Under the pieces are notes generated by a model, which was not told the origin of the DNA, ran no database searches, and saw only the letters and a list, made by a program, of their open reading frames with translations. The position numbers were made by a program, and so were the translations under genes. Of a DNA stretch of 34,437 nucleotides, positions 1 to 9,679 are shown in pieces. The stretch is from positions 1-34,437 of the forward strand of contig VXOE01000393.1 of the NCBI GenBank assembly GCA_009840225.1, given 5' to 3'. The first letter of the stretch is position 1; every line of letters starts with the position of its first letter. Origin of the DNA: Caldilineaceae bacterium SB0662_bin_25. GTDB lineage: Bacteria; Chloroflexota; Anaerolineae; Caldilineales; Caldilineaceae.

Positions 1-266
1 CCTACTGCCTACCCGACCGGGTGTCGATATTCGTAACAGGTGCCTAATCGAAGGTGTCTAGCCCGACCACGTCCCGCCCGTCCCATCAGGTCCCTTTACG
101 TGCCGGCCTTGTTCCTGCCCTCACACCCTCCCCAACTGACGGACACCACCGTACAGCCGGGCCTGCCGCCTGCACTGCGTCTCTCTCAGAGCCAGTAAAC
201 ACTTTCAGCCACCGCTGGCACTGTTTCCCCGCCAGACTGTTCCCACCCCAAATCTGGGATGCACCC
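1..266. mobile_element. Truncated right part of a dispersed MITE-like element, left end outside the window
   Basis: Ungapped alignment of 11-266 with 25751-26006 at constant offset 25740, about 35 mismatches in 256 positions by hand count (about 86% identity); ends in TGGGATGCACCC, the inverse of GGGTGCATCCCA. Confidence 0.75.
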
Positions 267-481
267 TCGAGCACCCGCAAAACTGGACTGACAGACAACT
301 CTGCTGGTAGGATGACTTCCCTTGCACTTGGTCGCAGCCCTGGCGAAGCCGTGCTTCAGCCGGGCAGCGACTTGAGTTGTACGGGGCCGGAAATGCAGGT
401 GGCTGTTCCTTTACTGTGCGCTCAGACGCCGCCGCGCCGGCGCGGATCTGCCGCGATCGCGAACTGAAGGAGCAACAGAAT

Positions 482-1786
482 ATGAAGATCAAAGCCTTCT
501 GGAGAGTCTGCGCACTGATCGGCGCACTCCTGTTCGCCGCATGTGCCCCAAGCGAACCGCCAAGTACCCAGCAACCGGGTGCGAACGCCGCGGCCGCGCC
601 TTCCCCCACAACCGCGCCGGCACACACGCCTGCCTCGTCCCCGGCAACCGCCGCAGAAACCAGCACGCCTGCCCCCGAGCCCCAATCCCAGCAATGGCCG
701 GCTTGGCCGGCCATCACTCTGGTCGAAACAATGTCCGGCCTGAGGAATCCTGTTGACCTCGCCCACGCCAAAGATGGTTCCGGACGCATCTATGTGGTCG
801 AGCAGATAGGCCTGGTCCAGGCATTTGAAGACGGTGTCATCGGCCAGTCCCCGTTCATGGACATCCGCGACCGTGTCAGCTGCTGCGGCGAGAGAGGACT
901 GCTTGGCCTCGCCTTCCCCGCCGACTTTTCCAGCAGCCGGACCCTGTACGTCAACTACACCACCACCGACCCCGGCGGTCTCCATACCCGCGTCTCCCGC
1001 TTCCGTCTCTATCCTGACGTCCACCAGGTCGATCCCGATTCCGAAGAGATCCTTCTCCAGTTCCACCAGCCTTGGCGCAATCACAACGGCGGCCAAGTTG
1101 CGTTCGGCCCCGACGGCTACCTCTGGATCGGGACCGGTGACGGCGGCAGCGCCGCCGATCCCCAGGACAACGGGCAAAAGGGCCAGACTCTGCTCGGCAA
1201 ACTCCTCCGTATCGACGTCTCCGCCGCCGCAGAAGCCCCTTACGCCATCCCTCCCGACAATCCTTTCATCGGCAATGACGACTTTTTCGACGAGATCTGG
1301 GCCTACGGTCTGCGCAACCCCTGGCGCTTCTCATTCGACCGCGAAACCGGTGACCTCTACATCGCCGACGTCGGCCAGAACGCCTGGGAAGAGGTGAACT
1401 TCCAGCCAGCAGACAGCCCAGGCGGCGAAAACTACGGCTGGCGCATCATGGAAGGTAATCACTGCTTCAATCCCTCTTCCGGCTGTCCCACCGCCGGTCT
1501 GACCTTGCCGGTGGTCGAGTACGACCGCATCAGCGGGCTTTCAATTACCGGCGGCTACGTCTACAGAGGGCAGGACCACCCCGCCCTGCAGGGCATCTAC
1601 TTTTATGCGGACTATGTCACCGGCAATATCTGGGGTCTTAAGCAGGTGAACGGCGTATGGGAGTCCGAGCTGCTCCTGGACAGCCCCTACAATGTCAGCA
1701 GCTTCGGCGAAGATGAGGCCGGCAATCTCTATCTCCTCCATTACAGCGGCACAATCTTTCAGGTTCAGGCTGCTGGCCGGAACTGA
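482..1786 (+). CDS. PQQ-dependent sugar dehydrogenase (glucose/sorbosone dehydrogenase family) lipoprotein
   Basis: Start at 482 gives lipoprotein signal MKIKAFWRVCALIGALLFAAC with upstream GAAGGAG; motifs GLLGLAFPADF, RNHNGGQVAFGPDGYLWIGTGDGG, GLRNPWRFSFDRETGDLYIADVGQ. Confidence 0.9.
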   Translation: MKIKAFWRVCALIGALLFAACAPSEPPSTQQPGANAAAAPSPTTAPAHTPASSPATAAETSTPAPEPQSQQWPAWPAITLVETMSGLRNPVDLAHAKDGSGRIYVVEQIGLVQAFEDGVIGQSPFMDIRDRVSCCGERGLLGLAFPADFSSSRTLYVNYTTTDPGGLHTRVSRFRLYPDVHQVDPDSEEILLQFHQPWRNHNGGQVAFGPDGYLWIGTGDGGSAADPQDNGQKGQTLLGKLLRIDVSAAAEAPYAIPPDNPFIGNDDFFDEIWAYGLRNPWRFSFDRETGDLYIADVGQNAWEEVNFQPADSPGGENYGWRIMEGNHCFNPSSGCPTAGLTLPVVEYDRISGLSITGGYVYRGQDHPALQGIYFYADYVTGNIWGLKQVNGVWESELLLDSPYNVSSFGEDEAGNLYLLHYSGTIFQVQAAGRN

Positions 1787-1880
1787 AGCAATTCCGTTGA
1801 AGATGCGACCGCAAGCGCGCCGCCAATGAAGCGCACTTAAGTATCTCTACTGCACGACAGCACCACCGAGAGGACCTGCC

Positions 1881-3035
1881 ATGGATTTCGACCTGATTAT
1901 CATCGGCGGTGGTATCGTCGGAGCGGCCGCAGCCTACCGCGCCGGCCAGCTTGGCGCCCGTACCCTACTCTGCGACCGGCGTGACGCAGGCCGCGCCACC
2001 GACGCCGGCGCCGGCATCCTCGCCCCCGAGAGCGGTACCCGCTACGGCCGACTCTGGTACGACTTCGCTCTCGATGCGGTCGACTACTATTCCGTGCTGA
2101 TCGAAAATCTGACCGCCGACGGCGTACCCGCCGCAGAACTTTCTCAGGCATACAGCCGCTGTTCCATGTTGACTGTTGCTCTTGATGAAAGCGAAGCGGC
2201 CGACCTGGCTGAGATGGAGCAGGTAATCTACGCCCGTCAAGAGGAACGTCGCCCACCCCCCGCGGAGCGTATTCAACGCATCTCTTCCGCCGAGGCACGT
2301 GACGCCTACTACCCTCTGCTGGCCGACGTCAGCGCGGTCCTGCTCCAACCGGTCACCCGCCGAGTCGACGGCCGTCTCTTGAACGCAGCTCTCGAGCACG
2401 GCCTCCGCAGCCGCGGCGTCCACACCGTTGAAGCCGACGTGGCGGCTCTGTTACTCGAAGACGGCCAATTGATCGGTGTCCGCACTGTTTCAGGGGATGA
2501 ATTCACGGCTGGCGCGGTACTCATTGCAGGTGGCGCCTGGTCAGAAGCCTTCGGCAGCCAGCTCGACGTCCAAATTCCCGTTGCCCCCCAGCGCGGGCAG
2601 ATCATCCACCTGCGTCTTCCCGAACAGGACAGCGGCGCCTGGTCGATCGTGAGAGGATTCAGCGGCCACTATCAGGTGCCCTGGCCCGGTGGTCGCGTCG
2701 CTGTCGGCGCCACCCGCGAGACCGGCAGCGGCTTCGCTCCCCACGCCACTGTTGCCGGCATCCAGGAAGTGCTGCATGAAGCCCTGCGCCTCGCCCCCGG
2801 CCTGCACAACGCCGCCATCCACGAAATCCGCGTCGGCCTGCGTCCCTACACCACCGATCACCTGCCGCTTCTTGGCTCCATTCCCGGCGCGAAAGGTGTA
2901 TACCTTGCAACCGGCCACGGGCCCACCGGTCTCACCCTCGGCCCATTCAGTGCAAAGCTGGTGGTCGAGCAAGCCCTCGATCAACCGGTTGCCTGGGACC
3001 TGGCGCCCTTCTCTACGACCCGCTCCATTCGCTGA
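1881..3035 (+). CDS. FAD-dependent oxidoreductase, DAO family (glycine oxidase ThiO-like)
   Basis: N-terminal Rossmann motif DLIIIGGGIVGAAAAYRAGQLG; C-terminal RVGLRPYTTDHLPLLGSIPGAKGVYLATGHGPTGLTLGP. Confidence 0.85.
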   Translation: MDFDLIIIGGGIVGAAAAYRAGQLGARTLLCDRRDAGRATDAGAGILAPESGTRYGRLWYDFALDAVDYYSVLIENLTADGVPAAELSQAYSRCSMLTVALDESEAADLAEMEQVIYARQEERRPPPAERIQRISSAEARDAYYPLLADVSAVLLQPVTRRVDGRLLNAALEHGLRSRGVHTVEADVAALLLEDGQLIGVRTVSGDEFTAGAVLIAGGAWSEAFGSQLDVQIPVAPQRGQIIHLRLPEQDSGAWSIVRGFSGHYQVPWPGGRVAVGATRETGSGFAPHATVAGIQEVLHEALRLAPGLHNAAIHEIRVGLRPYTTDHLPLLGSIPGAKGVYLATGHGPTGLTLGPFSAKLVVEQALDQPVAWDLAPFSTTRSIR

Positions 3036-3165
3036 GTCGAAGTCAACTCCTGTTCGCAGCCGGCCCCCGGCCCGAAACTGTCGTGCAACCCCTGCCATGC
3101 GATCCGCTGGCTGCTGACTCCGGCTATCCCAAACACCTGAAGACAGGCATACTCGTGGTATACTC

Positions 3166-3903
3166 ATGACCATGATGGCGACAACGGAATCAATGAACGC
3201 TCAGCCGTTGACAACTGAGCAACTGGAGCAGGCCAAACAATATATCCTGAAAAGTCTGCCGCAGATACTGGAGCAATCACCCGAATTTGTTGTTTTTGTT
3301 GAAGGGGTGGTCGCCGACAAGTTTCCGCGACGAGACGAGTTTGCGCGTCTCCTCGATCAAGTGGAGGCGCACCGACGGGAAACTCAGCAATTCCAGAGAG
3401 AAACTGGCGAACGCTTCGACAAAGTCGACGAGCGGCTCGACAAGATGGATGATCGCTTCAATAAGGTCGACGAGCGCTTCGACAAGATGGACAATCGCTT
3501 CGACAAGATGGACAATCGCTTCGACTCCTTGGAACTGACTCTAGCCCGCCTTGGCTCACGCTGGGGAATCCATAGCGAAGATCTCTTCCGCAAAACCATG
3601 AAATCCGTGCTCGAAGAATCCTTCGAAGCCACGGTGGAAGAGAAGAATATCCAGGGGGAGCAGTTTGACCTCGTCGTCATGCAGAACGGCGACCACATCC
3701 TGATCGAAATAGCCGCTAGTGTCCGGCGCAATATCCTGGAGCGACTGGACCGCAAGAAGGCTCTCTATATTTCCGAAGTGGGGATAGTGCCGGCGCGGAT
3801 CATCCTGGCCGTCGGCACGATAAACAGTCGTTCCGCTCAGATCATTCGCGACGCCGGATTCGAAGTCGTTGAGCCTGACGATGACTTCTATGGCGAAGAG
3901 TAA
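3166..3903 (+). CDS. Coiled-coil protein with C-terminal PD-(D/E)XK-like domain (DUF3782-like)
   Basis: Heptad repeats RFDKMDN followed by GEQFDLVVMQNGDHILIEIAASV; start may be ATG 3172. Confidence 0.65.
   Translation: MTMMATTESMNAQPLTTEQLEQAKQYILKSLPQILEQSPEFVVFVEGVVADKFPRRDEFARLLDQVEAHRRETQQFQRETGERFDKVDERLDKMDDRFNKVDERFDKMDNRFDKMDNRFDSLELTLARLGSRWGIHSEDLFRKTMKSVLEESFEATVEEKNIQGEQFDLVVMQNGDHILIEIAASVRRNILERLDRKKALYISEVGIVPARIILAVGTINSRSAQIIRDAGFEVVEPDDDFYGEE
3412..3525 (+). repeat. 21-bp tandem repeat encoding a 7-aa coiled-coil unit (R-F-D-K-M-D-N/D/E)
   Basis: About 5.4 copies of cgcttcgacaagatggacaat; units 3475-3495 and 3496-3516 are identical. Confidence 0.9.
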
Positions 3904-4149
3904 ACGCGTCCGGTGCCGGTGCGTTCTTTCCCGCACATGGCAGCGAGCGCAATGCAACTGCATCGCTGGACCTTAATGGTGATTTTCGGCTGGATTGATA
4001 CCGGCCCTGTTCTGCACATCCCAACCTTGATGCCTCACCCATAACCTCAAGGATACGCTATTCCTGGCTTCAACAAGCAAACAGTCCTGATCCCGACTGT
4101 GTTGCTCTAAATCAATATCGACCCACGACTATCTCCCGGTCACACCTGT

Positions 4150-4929
4150 ATGCAACTGTCAACTGTAGACAATATTCCCCCTGCCATTGATTCTTCTCAC
4201 GGCGAACGACCTGACCAACACGATCAGGCAACCCCTTCCCGCACAGCCTACACAATCAAAGAAATGCCGGCAGATCTTCGCCCCAGAGAAAGGCTGGAGT
4301 ATGTCGGCGCCGGCGCCCTCAGCGCTGCTGAACTCCTCGCGATTCTGCTGCGTACCGGCGGCAAGGGCGAGAACGTCATCCGCCAGTCCGAGCGGCTGCT
4401 GACCGAGTTCAATGGTCTGCCCGGCCTCGCACGCGCCAGCTTTGAGGAGCTGACAAAGGCCCACGGCGTCGGCAAGGCCAAGGTCACCCAGATCAAAGCC
4501 GCCCTCGAACTGGGACGCAGACTTCTGCTCGCCGCCCCCCAGGAGCGGGCCAGGATCCAGAGCCCCACCGATGTCGCCAATCTGCTGATGCTGGAAATGG
4601 GAATGCTCGAGAGGGAACAGGTGCGGGTCGTTCTCCTGGACACCAAGAATCATGTCCAGCGTACACCCGTTGTCTATTCCGGCAGCCTCAACGCCGCCGT
4701 AATTCGTATAGGTGAAATCTTCACGGAGGCCGTGCGCGCCAACAGCGCTTCACTCATCGTCGTCCACAACCATCCCAGCGGGGATCCAACGCCCAGCCCC
4801 GAAGACGTGCAGGTGACAAAACAGATCGTCGCCGCCGGCAAGCTCCTGCAGATCGATGTTCTCGATCATCTGATCATTACCCGCGACAAATATGTCAGTT
4901 TGAAGGAAAGAAGGTTGGGGTTCGACTAA
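4150..4929 (+). CDS. radC: RadC family protein (JAB/MPN domain)
   Basis: [32 protein letters not shown], and JAMM motif [31 protein letters not shown]. Confidence 0.93.
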   Translation: MQLSTVDNIPPAIDSSHGERPDQHDQATPSRTAYTIKEMPADLRPRERLEYVGAGALSAAELLAILLRTGGKGENVIRQSERLLTEFNGLPGLARASFEELTKAHGVGKAKVTQIKAALELGRRLLLAAPQERARIQSPTDVANLLMLEMGMLEREQVRVVLLDTKNHVQRTPVVYSGSLNAAVIRIGEIFTEAVRANSASLIVVHNHPSGDPTPSPEDVQVTKQIVAAGKLLQIDVLDHLIITRDKYVSLKERRLGFD

Positions 4930-4944
4930 AGCCAGGCGTCGCCG

Positions 4945-5742
4945 CTACGCCAGCGCGCTGACACTGAGAAGGTAATCGGTCACCGCGCGCACGTCGCCGG
5001 CATTCAACTGCTGCTCTTTCTTCGTGCGCACGTACTTCTTCAACTGATCCACCCGCAGCACCGGCATCGAGGGGTTCTCAAGCTCCAACTGCATCGCCGG
5101 ATTGATGAAGACCGCCGCGCTCTCGATCGGAATGTCGGCAGCGTTTACCGCCAATTCACCGCTGGACTCTCCCTCTTGAAGCAGCTCTCGGACTTTCCGT
5201 TCGGTCTCCTCGATCTCACGCGTGGGGTTGCCCAGCCCCTCCCGGTTGAGAAACGTGAGCAATCGGCCCAGGCTGAACCGTTCCCGCCATCTGTCCCCGT
5301 ATACCGTCACCGTCCCTTTGTCGCTGCGCACAAGAAACACACGTACACCGGAAGGCCCGACCAATATGTAAGGCACCTCATCCAGACCCCACAGAAAGAG
5401 GGCATACTTGTCGTCAAAACCTTTCAGCCCGTTCTCGACAAGCTCATCTGGCCGCGCGACCTTCTTGCTGCCCGGCCAGCGGCGGGGAGCGAATCGGTTA
5501 ATATAATAGCTCCCCACATTCGAGGCGATAAATCCCACCGCCAGCGCGCCAAAGCTGACTACCGTCCAGTATCGCTGTATAAAGCCGGTCAGAGCGTTCG
5601 CGGCCGGTTCGTCCGGCGGAAACCAGTTCGGCGTGAAACTTGCAAGAAGCCCCACAAACAGGATCGCCAGACCCCCCAGGGCAATACGACGCCCCCGCTG
5701 CTCTCTCGCCTTTATCGCCGGTAAATTTCGGTATACTTTCAT
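4945..5742 (-). CDS. Two-TM membrane protein with NERD-like cytoplasmic region
   Basis: Two N-terminal hydrophobic segments; VGPSGVRVFLVRSDKGTVTVYGDRW ... SAAVFINPAMQLELENPSMPVLRVDQL resembles NERD-type proteins. Confidence 0.55.
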   Translation of the reverse strand: MKVYRNLPAIKAREQRGRRIALGGLAILFVGLLASFTPNWFPPDEPAANALTGFIQRYWTVVSFGALAVGFIASNVGSYYINRFAPRRWPGSKKVARPDELVENGLKGFDDKYALFLWGLDEVPYILVGPSGVRVFLVRSDKGTVTVYGDRWRERFSLGRLLTFLNREGLGNPTREIEETERKVRELLQEGESSGELAVNAADIPIESAAVFINPAMQLELENPSMPVLRVDQLKKYVRTKKEQQLNAGDVRAVTDYLLSVSALA

Positions 5743-5771
5743 GGAACTGGATTCTTCAATGAGTGGGCAGA

Positions 5772-6800
5772 CTACCGCTGGAGTTCGACTACCTCTTCCT
5801 GGCTGTCGATTACTTCACTGACGCCCGACTGTATCTCCTCAACCAGTCGCGAATCGATCAACTGCTTCGCATTGCGTATCGTGTGGCGGATGGCGTTGGC
5901 GTTGCTTCTGCCGTGGCCGACGACCATCAGATTGGACAGACCCAGCAGCACCGCCCCGCCAAACTCGCTGTCATCAAGCCTTCGCGCCATCCTGCGCAGC
6001 GCCGACCGTACCAGCAGACCGCCAATACTGCTGATCGGCCCGGCCGTGATCTCATCCAATAGCACACCCTGAAGCAACTTGACAATTCCCTCCGCACCCT
6101 TCATGAAAACATTGCCCGTAAACCCGTCCGTGACAACCACATCCGCAATGCCGCTGGTCACGTCCCGCGCCTCGATGTTCCCCATGAACCGGATGCCGGG
6201 CGTCTCCTCCAGCAATGCGGTCGCCTCCAGGACAAGCTGATTGCCCTTGCCTTCCTCTTCACCATTGCTCAGAATGCGAACGCTCGGATTTCGCACGCCC
6301 ATGATGCGCCGTGAATATACGCTGCCCATCACGCCGAACTGCTGCAGCTGCTCCGGCTTGACGTCCGTATTCGCCCCAACATCCAAAATCAGACAGAAAC
6401 CCTTCAAAGTGGGAAAAGGAACGATCAACGCCGGACGCAGAATGCTCTGCATCCGCCCAAAGTGCAGAATACCCGCAGCCAGCGCGCCGCCTGTGTTGCC
6501 CGCCGTAACAAAGGCATCCGCCTTGCCTTCCTTTACCAGCTGGCAGGCCACCACCATCGAGCTGTTCTTTTTGGTGCGTACCGCCTTCACCGGCTTGTCA
6601 GACATTTCGATCACTTCATAGGCAGGCACGATCGGCAGGTCCAGCCGGTGCGTCGGATGCCTCGCCAACTCCCGCTCGATAACGTCCGGCCGCCCTACCA
6701 GCGACACAGTCACGTCGTACTGCCGCGCCGCCAATATCGCGCCGGATACAATCTCGTGTGGAGCATTATCTCCGCCCATCACGTCCAGGGCAATATTCAT
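5772..6800 (-). CDS. plsX: Phosphate acyltransferase PlsX
   Basis: [21 protein letters not shown] start; [56 protein letters not shown]-type RBS upstream. Confidence 0.95.
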   Translation of the reverse strand: MNIALDVMGGDNAPHEIVSGAILAARQYDVTVSLVGRPDVIERELARHPTHRLDLPIVPAYEVIEMSDKPVKAVRTKKNSSMVVACQLVKEGKADAFVTAGNTGGALAAGILHFGRMQSILRPALIVPFPTLKGFCLILDVGANTDVKPEQLQQFGVMGSVYSRRIMGVRNPSVRILSNGEEEGKGNQLVLEATALLEETPGIRFMGNIEARDVTSGIADVVVTDGFTGNVFMKGAEGIVKLLQGVLLDEITAGPISSIGGLLVRSALRRMARRLDDSEFGGAVLLGLSNLMVVGHGRSNANAIRHTIRNAKQLIDSRLVEEIQSGVSEVIDSQEEVVELQR

Positions 6801-6954
6801 CCAGATACTCCTCCAATCGGCAATATCATCAATGCTATACTACTATAAGTTCGGAGCTATGGAGAAATCGCCCGAAAAGCAATAGCTGTCAAATTAACTT
6901 CGATTTTCAGGAGACGCGGCAAAACTGCCGCCCTTTTGCTAAGGGAGCGCGAGC

Positions 6955-7614
6955 GTGAAATTGGGAACGGATCAGATGGCGCACAGAGTGCAGGACGACG
7001 GCATCGTCGCTATCGTGCGCGGCGACTTTCCCGCCCAGAAAATCCTCGAAATCGGCGACGCACTCCTGGCCGCCCCCGTTCTCGTCATGGAGGTGACACT
7101 CAACACCCCCGGCGCCCTTGAGCTGATCCGGATGCTGCGCGACCGCTTCGGCGATAACATGCACATCGGGGCCGGCACCGTACGCACTGTAGACCAATTC
7201 GATGCCGCAACTGCCGCCGGCGCACAGTTTACCGTCGCGCCGGGGCTGAATCCCGCCGTCGTCACCCAGGCCCGCAAGGCCGATATCCTGCACATCCCCG
7301 GCGTCTATACCGCCACCGAAGCCGAAGCCGCCTGCGCAGCCGGCTCCCGCCTCCTCAAACTCTTTCCCGCCAATATCGGTGGCCCTGCCTATCTCAAAGC
7401 CCTGCGTGCCCCGCTCGACGACGTCCAGTTCGTTCCCACCGGTGGCATCGGTCCGGACAACGCCGCCGCCTGGGCCAGTGCTGGAGCCGCCGCTCTTGGG
7501 GTCGGCAGTTCACTCGTCACCGGCCCCCACCAGCCCATGGCCGACCTCATCCAGCGCGCCCGCGCCCTGCGCCAGGCCTGGGAATCCGGCAGCGCCTCTA
7601 CCCGATTCATCTAG
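6955..7614 (+). CDS. eda: 2-dehydro-3-deoxyphosphogluconate / 4-hydroxy-2-oxoglutarate aldolase
   Basis: DGIVAIVRGDF; VLVMEVTLNTPGA; HIGAGTVRTVDQFDAATAAGAQFTVAPGLNPAVV; LLKLFPANIGGPAYLKALRAPL; FVPTGGIGPDNAAAW. Confidence 0.9.
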   Translation: MKLGTDQMAHRVQDDGIVAIVRGDFPAQKILEIGDALLAAPVLVMEVTLNTPGALELIRMLRDRFGDNMHIGAGTVRTVDQFDAATAAGAQFTVAPGLNPAVVTQARKADILHIPGVYTATEAEAACAAGSRLLKLFPANIGGPAYLKALRAPLDDVQFVPTGGIGPDNAAAWASAGAAALGVGSSLVTGPHQPMADLIQRARALRQAWESGSASTRFI

Positions 7615-7640
7615 GGCCCGTTGACATACGTTCACCCCGG

Positions 7641-7680
7641 CCGTCCCCCCGTAGGGGCACCCCTTGTGGGTGCCCATTCC
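7641..7680. repeat. Intergenic hairpin repeat (GTAGGGGCACCCCTTGTGGGTGCCC type)
   Basis: Perfect 8-bp stem GGGCACCC (7655-7662), loop CTTGT, GGGTGCCC (7668-7675), between convergent genes. Confidence 0.6.
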
Positions 7681-7775
7681 CGCACCCCGAAACAAGCAAG
7701 CGCCCCGCGGAAACCCACGAACCGTTCAGCCCAATCCTCCCGACCGGCGCCACCACCCACTACCTGCCCAATTCC

Positions 7776-9647
7776 TTACCCTCGCAGCTCGTTCATCGCC
7801 GCCGGCAAGAGTGGCAGTATATCACTGGCGACAACCCCGGCGCATCCGATCCGCTCTTCACACAGTTCACCCGCCCGCCCGTGGAGCCAAGCCCCTAAAC
7901 ACGCGGCGTGAAAAGGGGGCAGACCCTGCGCCAGCAGGCCGGTGATGGCGCCGGCCAGAATGTCGCCCGTCCCGGCCGTGGCCAGGGCTGCTGTGGCAAT
8001 CGGCAGTACGGCCAGGTCTCCGCCCGGCGATGCGATCACCGTATAGGGTCCCTTCAGCAGTACAACCGCCTGCCACTTTGCTGCCCGCTCCCGCGCCAGG
8101 TTCCATCGATCTGCTACCACCTCCTCCACAGAGCCAAAACCGCAAAGACGGGCCATCTCCGCCGGGTGCGGAGTCAGCACGCAGTCAGCCGGCAGAAGCG
8201 ACGGCCAGTCGTCCAGCTGCGCCAGATTGTTTAGGCCGTCCGCATCGATTACAGTCGGCGGCAGCGGAAGCGAGTCCGCCGGCAGCTGGTCCCGGCGGCG
8301 GATCGGACCGAACGGCGAGGCGGCGGCAGTACCCTGGCCTGACGCCCCTGTCTCCTCCGCAGATTTCTCGCCGTCAGATCCCGCGAATGCTCTCGGCAAC
8401 GCTGACGGCCGCTGTCGATGATTCCTGCGCAGCAGCCTCTCCATGAATCCGCGCGTAGCGCTTTCCTGGCCCAACCCGCAACCTATGAGCAAAGAGTCGT
8501 ATTCCTCCAGCCTTGCGCTCACGTTGGCGGCCGCAGCCTCGTTCACCACGCCCAGATCGTGGCTGAGAAGAATCCACGTCGGTTCAGACAGCGCCGAAGA
8601 CACAGGTACCCACACCGGCTGGGGAATCGCGCCCGTCACCAGCCCCGCGCCCGCTCGCCCCATTGCCGCACAGCTGAGGTAAGCGGCCCCGGGGTAGTTG
8701 ACGCTGCCCACCACCGCCATCCCCTTGCCAAAAGAACCCTTGTGACTGTTGCGGCTGCGCGTCGGCAAAAGCCCGGATACTTGTTCCGGTGTCAAGAAAA
8801 ACGTCCGCAAATCGGCCGTCAACTCGGGAGGAATGCCGATATCCGCCACCGCCAGTTCGCCGACAACCCCCGCGCCCGGGAACTGAAATTGCCCCACCTT
8901 CGCGCAACCGAAGGTCACCGTCATATCGGCCGGCACCGTAACCGCATCGAGCGCGCCGCTGTCCGCGTTCAGACCGCTGGGAACATCGACAGCGACCACT
9001 GCCAAGGGCGGCCGCGTTTCTCCTTCACCCGATTCCGACGCATCTTCAGAGCCGGCTTCATATGCCGGGTCTCCAGCAGTTGACATGCGGGTCTTTCGTA
9101 CCTCGAGCACCTGCTGCAGGACGCCGGCCAGCTCCCCCTCGATCGGACGGTTGGCTCCTGTCCCCAGCAGCGCGTCGACCACAATATCAGCGTCGTCTAG
9201 CCACGCCCGCAGTTGCACCCCATCCTTGTCCTCTTCGGCGCTTTGCGTCGGAACGCTTCGATCGAGTACCTTGCCCAAATGGCCCTCGTAATCCTCCTTC
9301 GGCTTGGCCTTACTTATCGGCGTCCCCTTCCTCCCTTTCTTTCCAGCTTCTCCTTCCTTTGCCGGAACCCCGCCCCTCGCCCACAGATAAACCCGGACGC
9401 GATACCCGGCGTCGCAGAGATGCCGCGCACACACCAGCCCGTCGCCGCCGTTGTTGCCCGGCCCAACCAACACCAGCACCGAACGGTCCACGCTCCCCGA
9501 ATAGCTCTCCTGGATCGCCTCGGCCAGGGCAGTCCCTGCCTGCTCCATCATCGCCGCATAGCTCTGACCGCCCGCATCGGCCTCCTTTTCCAGGCGCTGC
9601 ATCTCCTCGACGGATACAATTCGTGTATGGTCTGCGATCTCATTCAT
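7776..9647 (-). CDS. nnr: Bifunctional NAD(P)H-hydrate epimerase / ADP-dependent NAD(P)H-hydrate dehydratase
   Basis: N-terminal YjeF_N: VLVLVGPGNNGGDGLVCARHL, VVDALLGTGANRPI, VAVDVPSGLNADSG; C-terminal: NSHKGSFGKGMAVVGSVNYPGAAYLSCAAMGRAGAGLVT, VLTPHPAEMARLCG, GTGDILAGAITGLLAQG. Confidence 0.92.
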   Translation of the reverse strand: MNEIADHTRIVSVEEMQRLEKEADAGGQSYAAMMEQAGTALAEAIQESYSGSVDRSVLVLVGPGNNGGDGLVCARHLCDAGYRVRVYLWARGGVPAKEGEAGKKGRKGTPISKAKPKEDYEGHLGKVLDRSVPTQSAEEDKDGVQLRAWLDDADIVVDALLGTGANRPIEGELAGVLQQVLEVRKTRMSTAGDPAYEAGSEDASESGEGETRPPLAVVAVDVPSGLNADSGALDAVTVPADMTVTFGCAKVGQFQFPGAGVVGELAVADIGIPPELTADLRTFFLTPEQVSGLLPTRSRNSHKGSFGKGMAVVGSVNYPGAAYLSCAAMGRAGAGLVTGAIPQPVWVPVSSALSEPTWILLSHDLGVVNEAAAANVSARLEEYDSLLIGCGLGQESATRGFMERLLRRNHRQRPSALPRAFAGSDGEKSAEETGASGQGTAAASPFGPIRRRDQLPADSLPLPPTVIDADGLNNLAQLDDWPSLLPADCVLTPHPAEMARLCGFGSVEEVVADRWNLARERAAKWQAVVLLKGPYTVIASPGGDLAVLPIATAALATAGTGDILAGAITGLLAQGLPPFHAACLGAWLHGRAGELCEERIGCAGVVASDILPLLPAAMNELRG

Positions 9648-9679
9648 AGCGTGCCTCGTGCAAGCCGGTCCTGTCAGGA

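Noticed and set aside
54-467. 137-aa ORF, and the related ORF 25794-26117
   Set aside because: Both are mainly translations of the dispersed element; resemblance between them is explained by the repeat. Kept only as a possibility in the findings.
4945-5742. Defence role for the NERD-like membrane protein
   Set aside because: Sits next to plsX and radC in a housekeeping context and no other defence gene is nearby.
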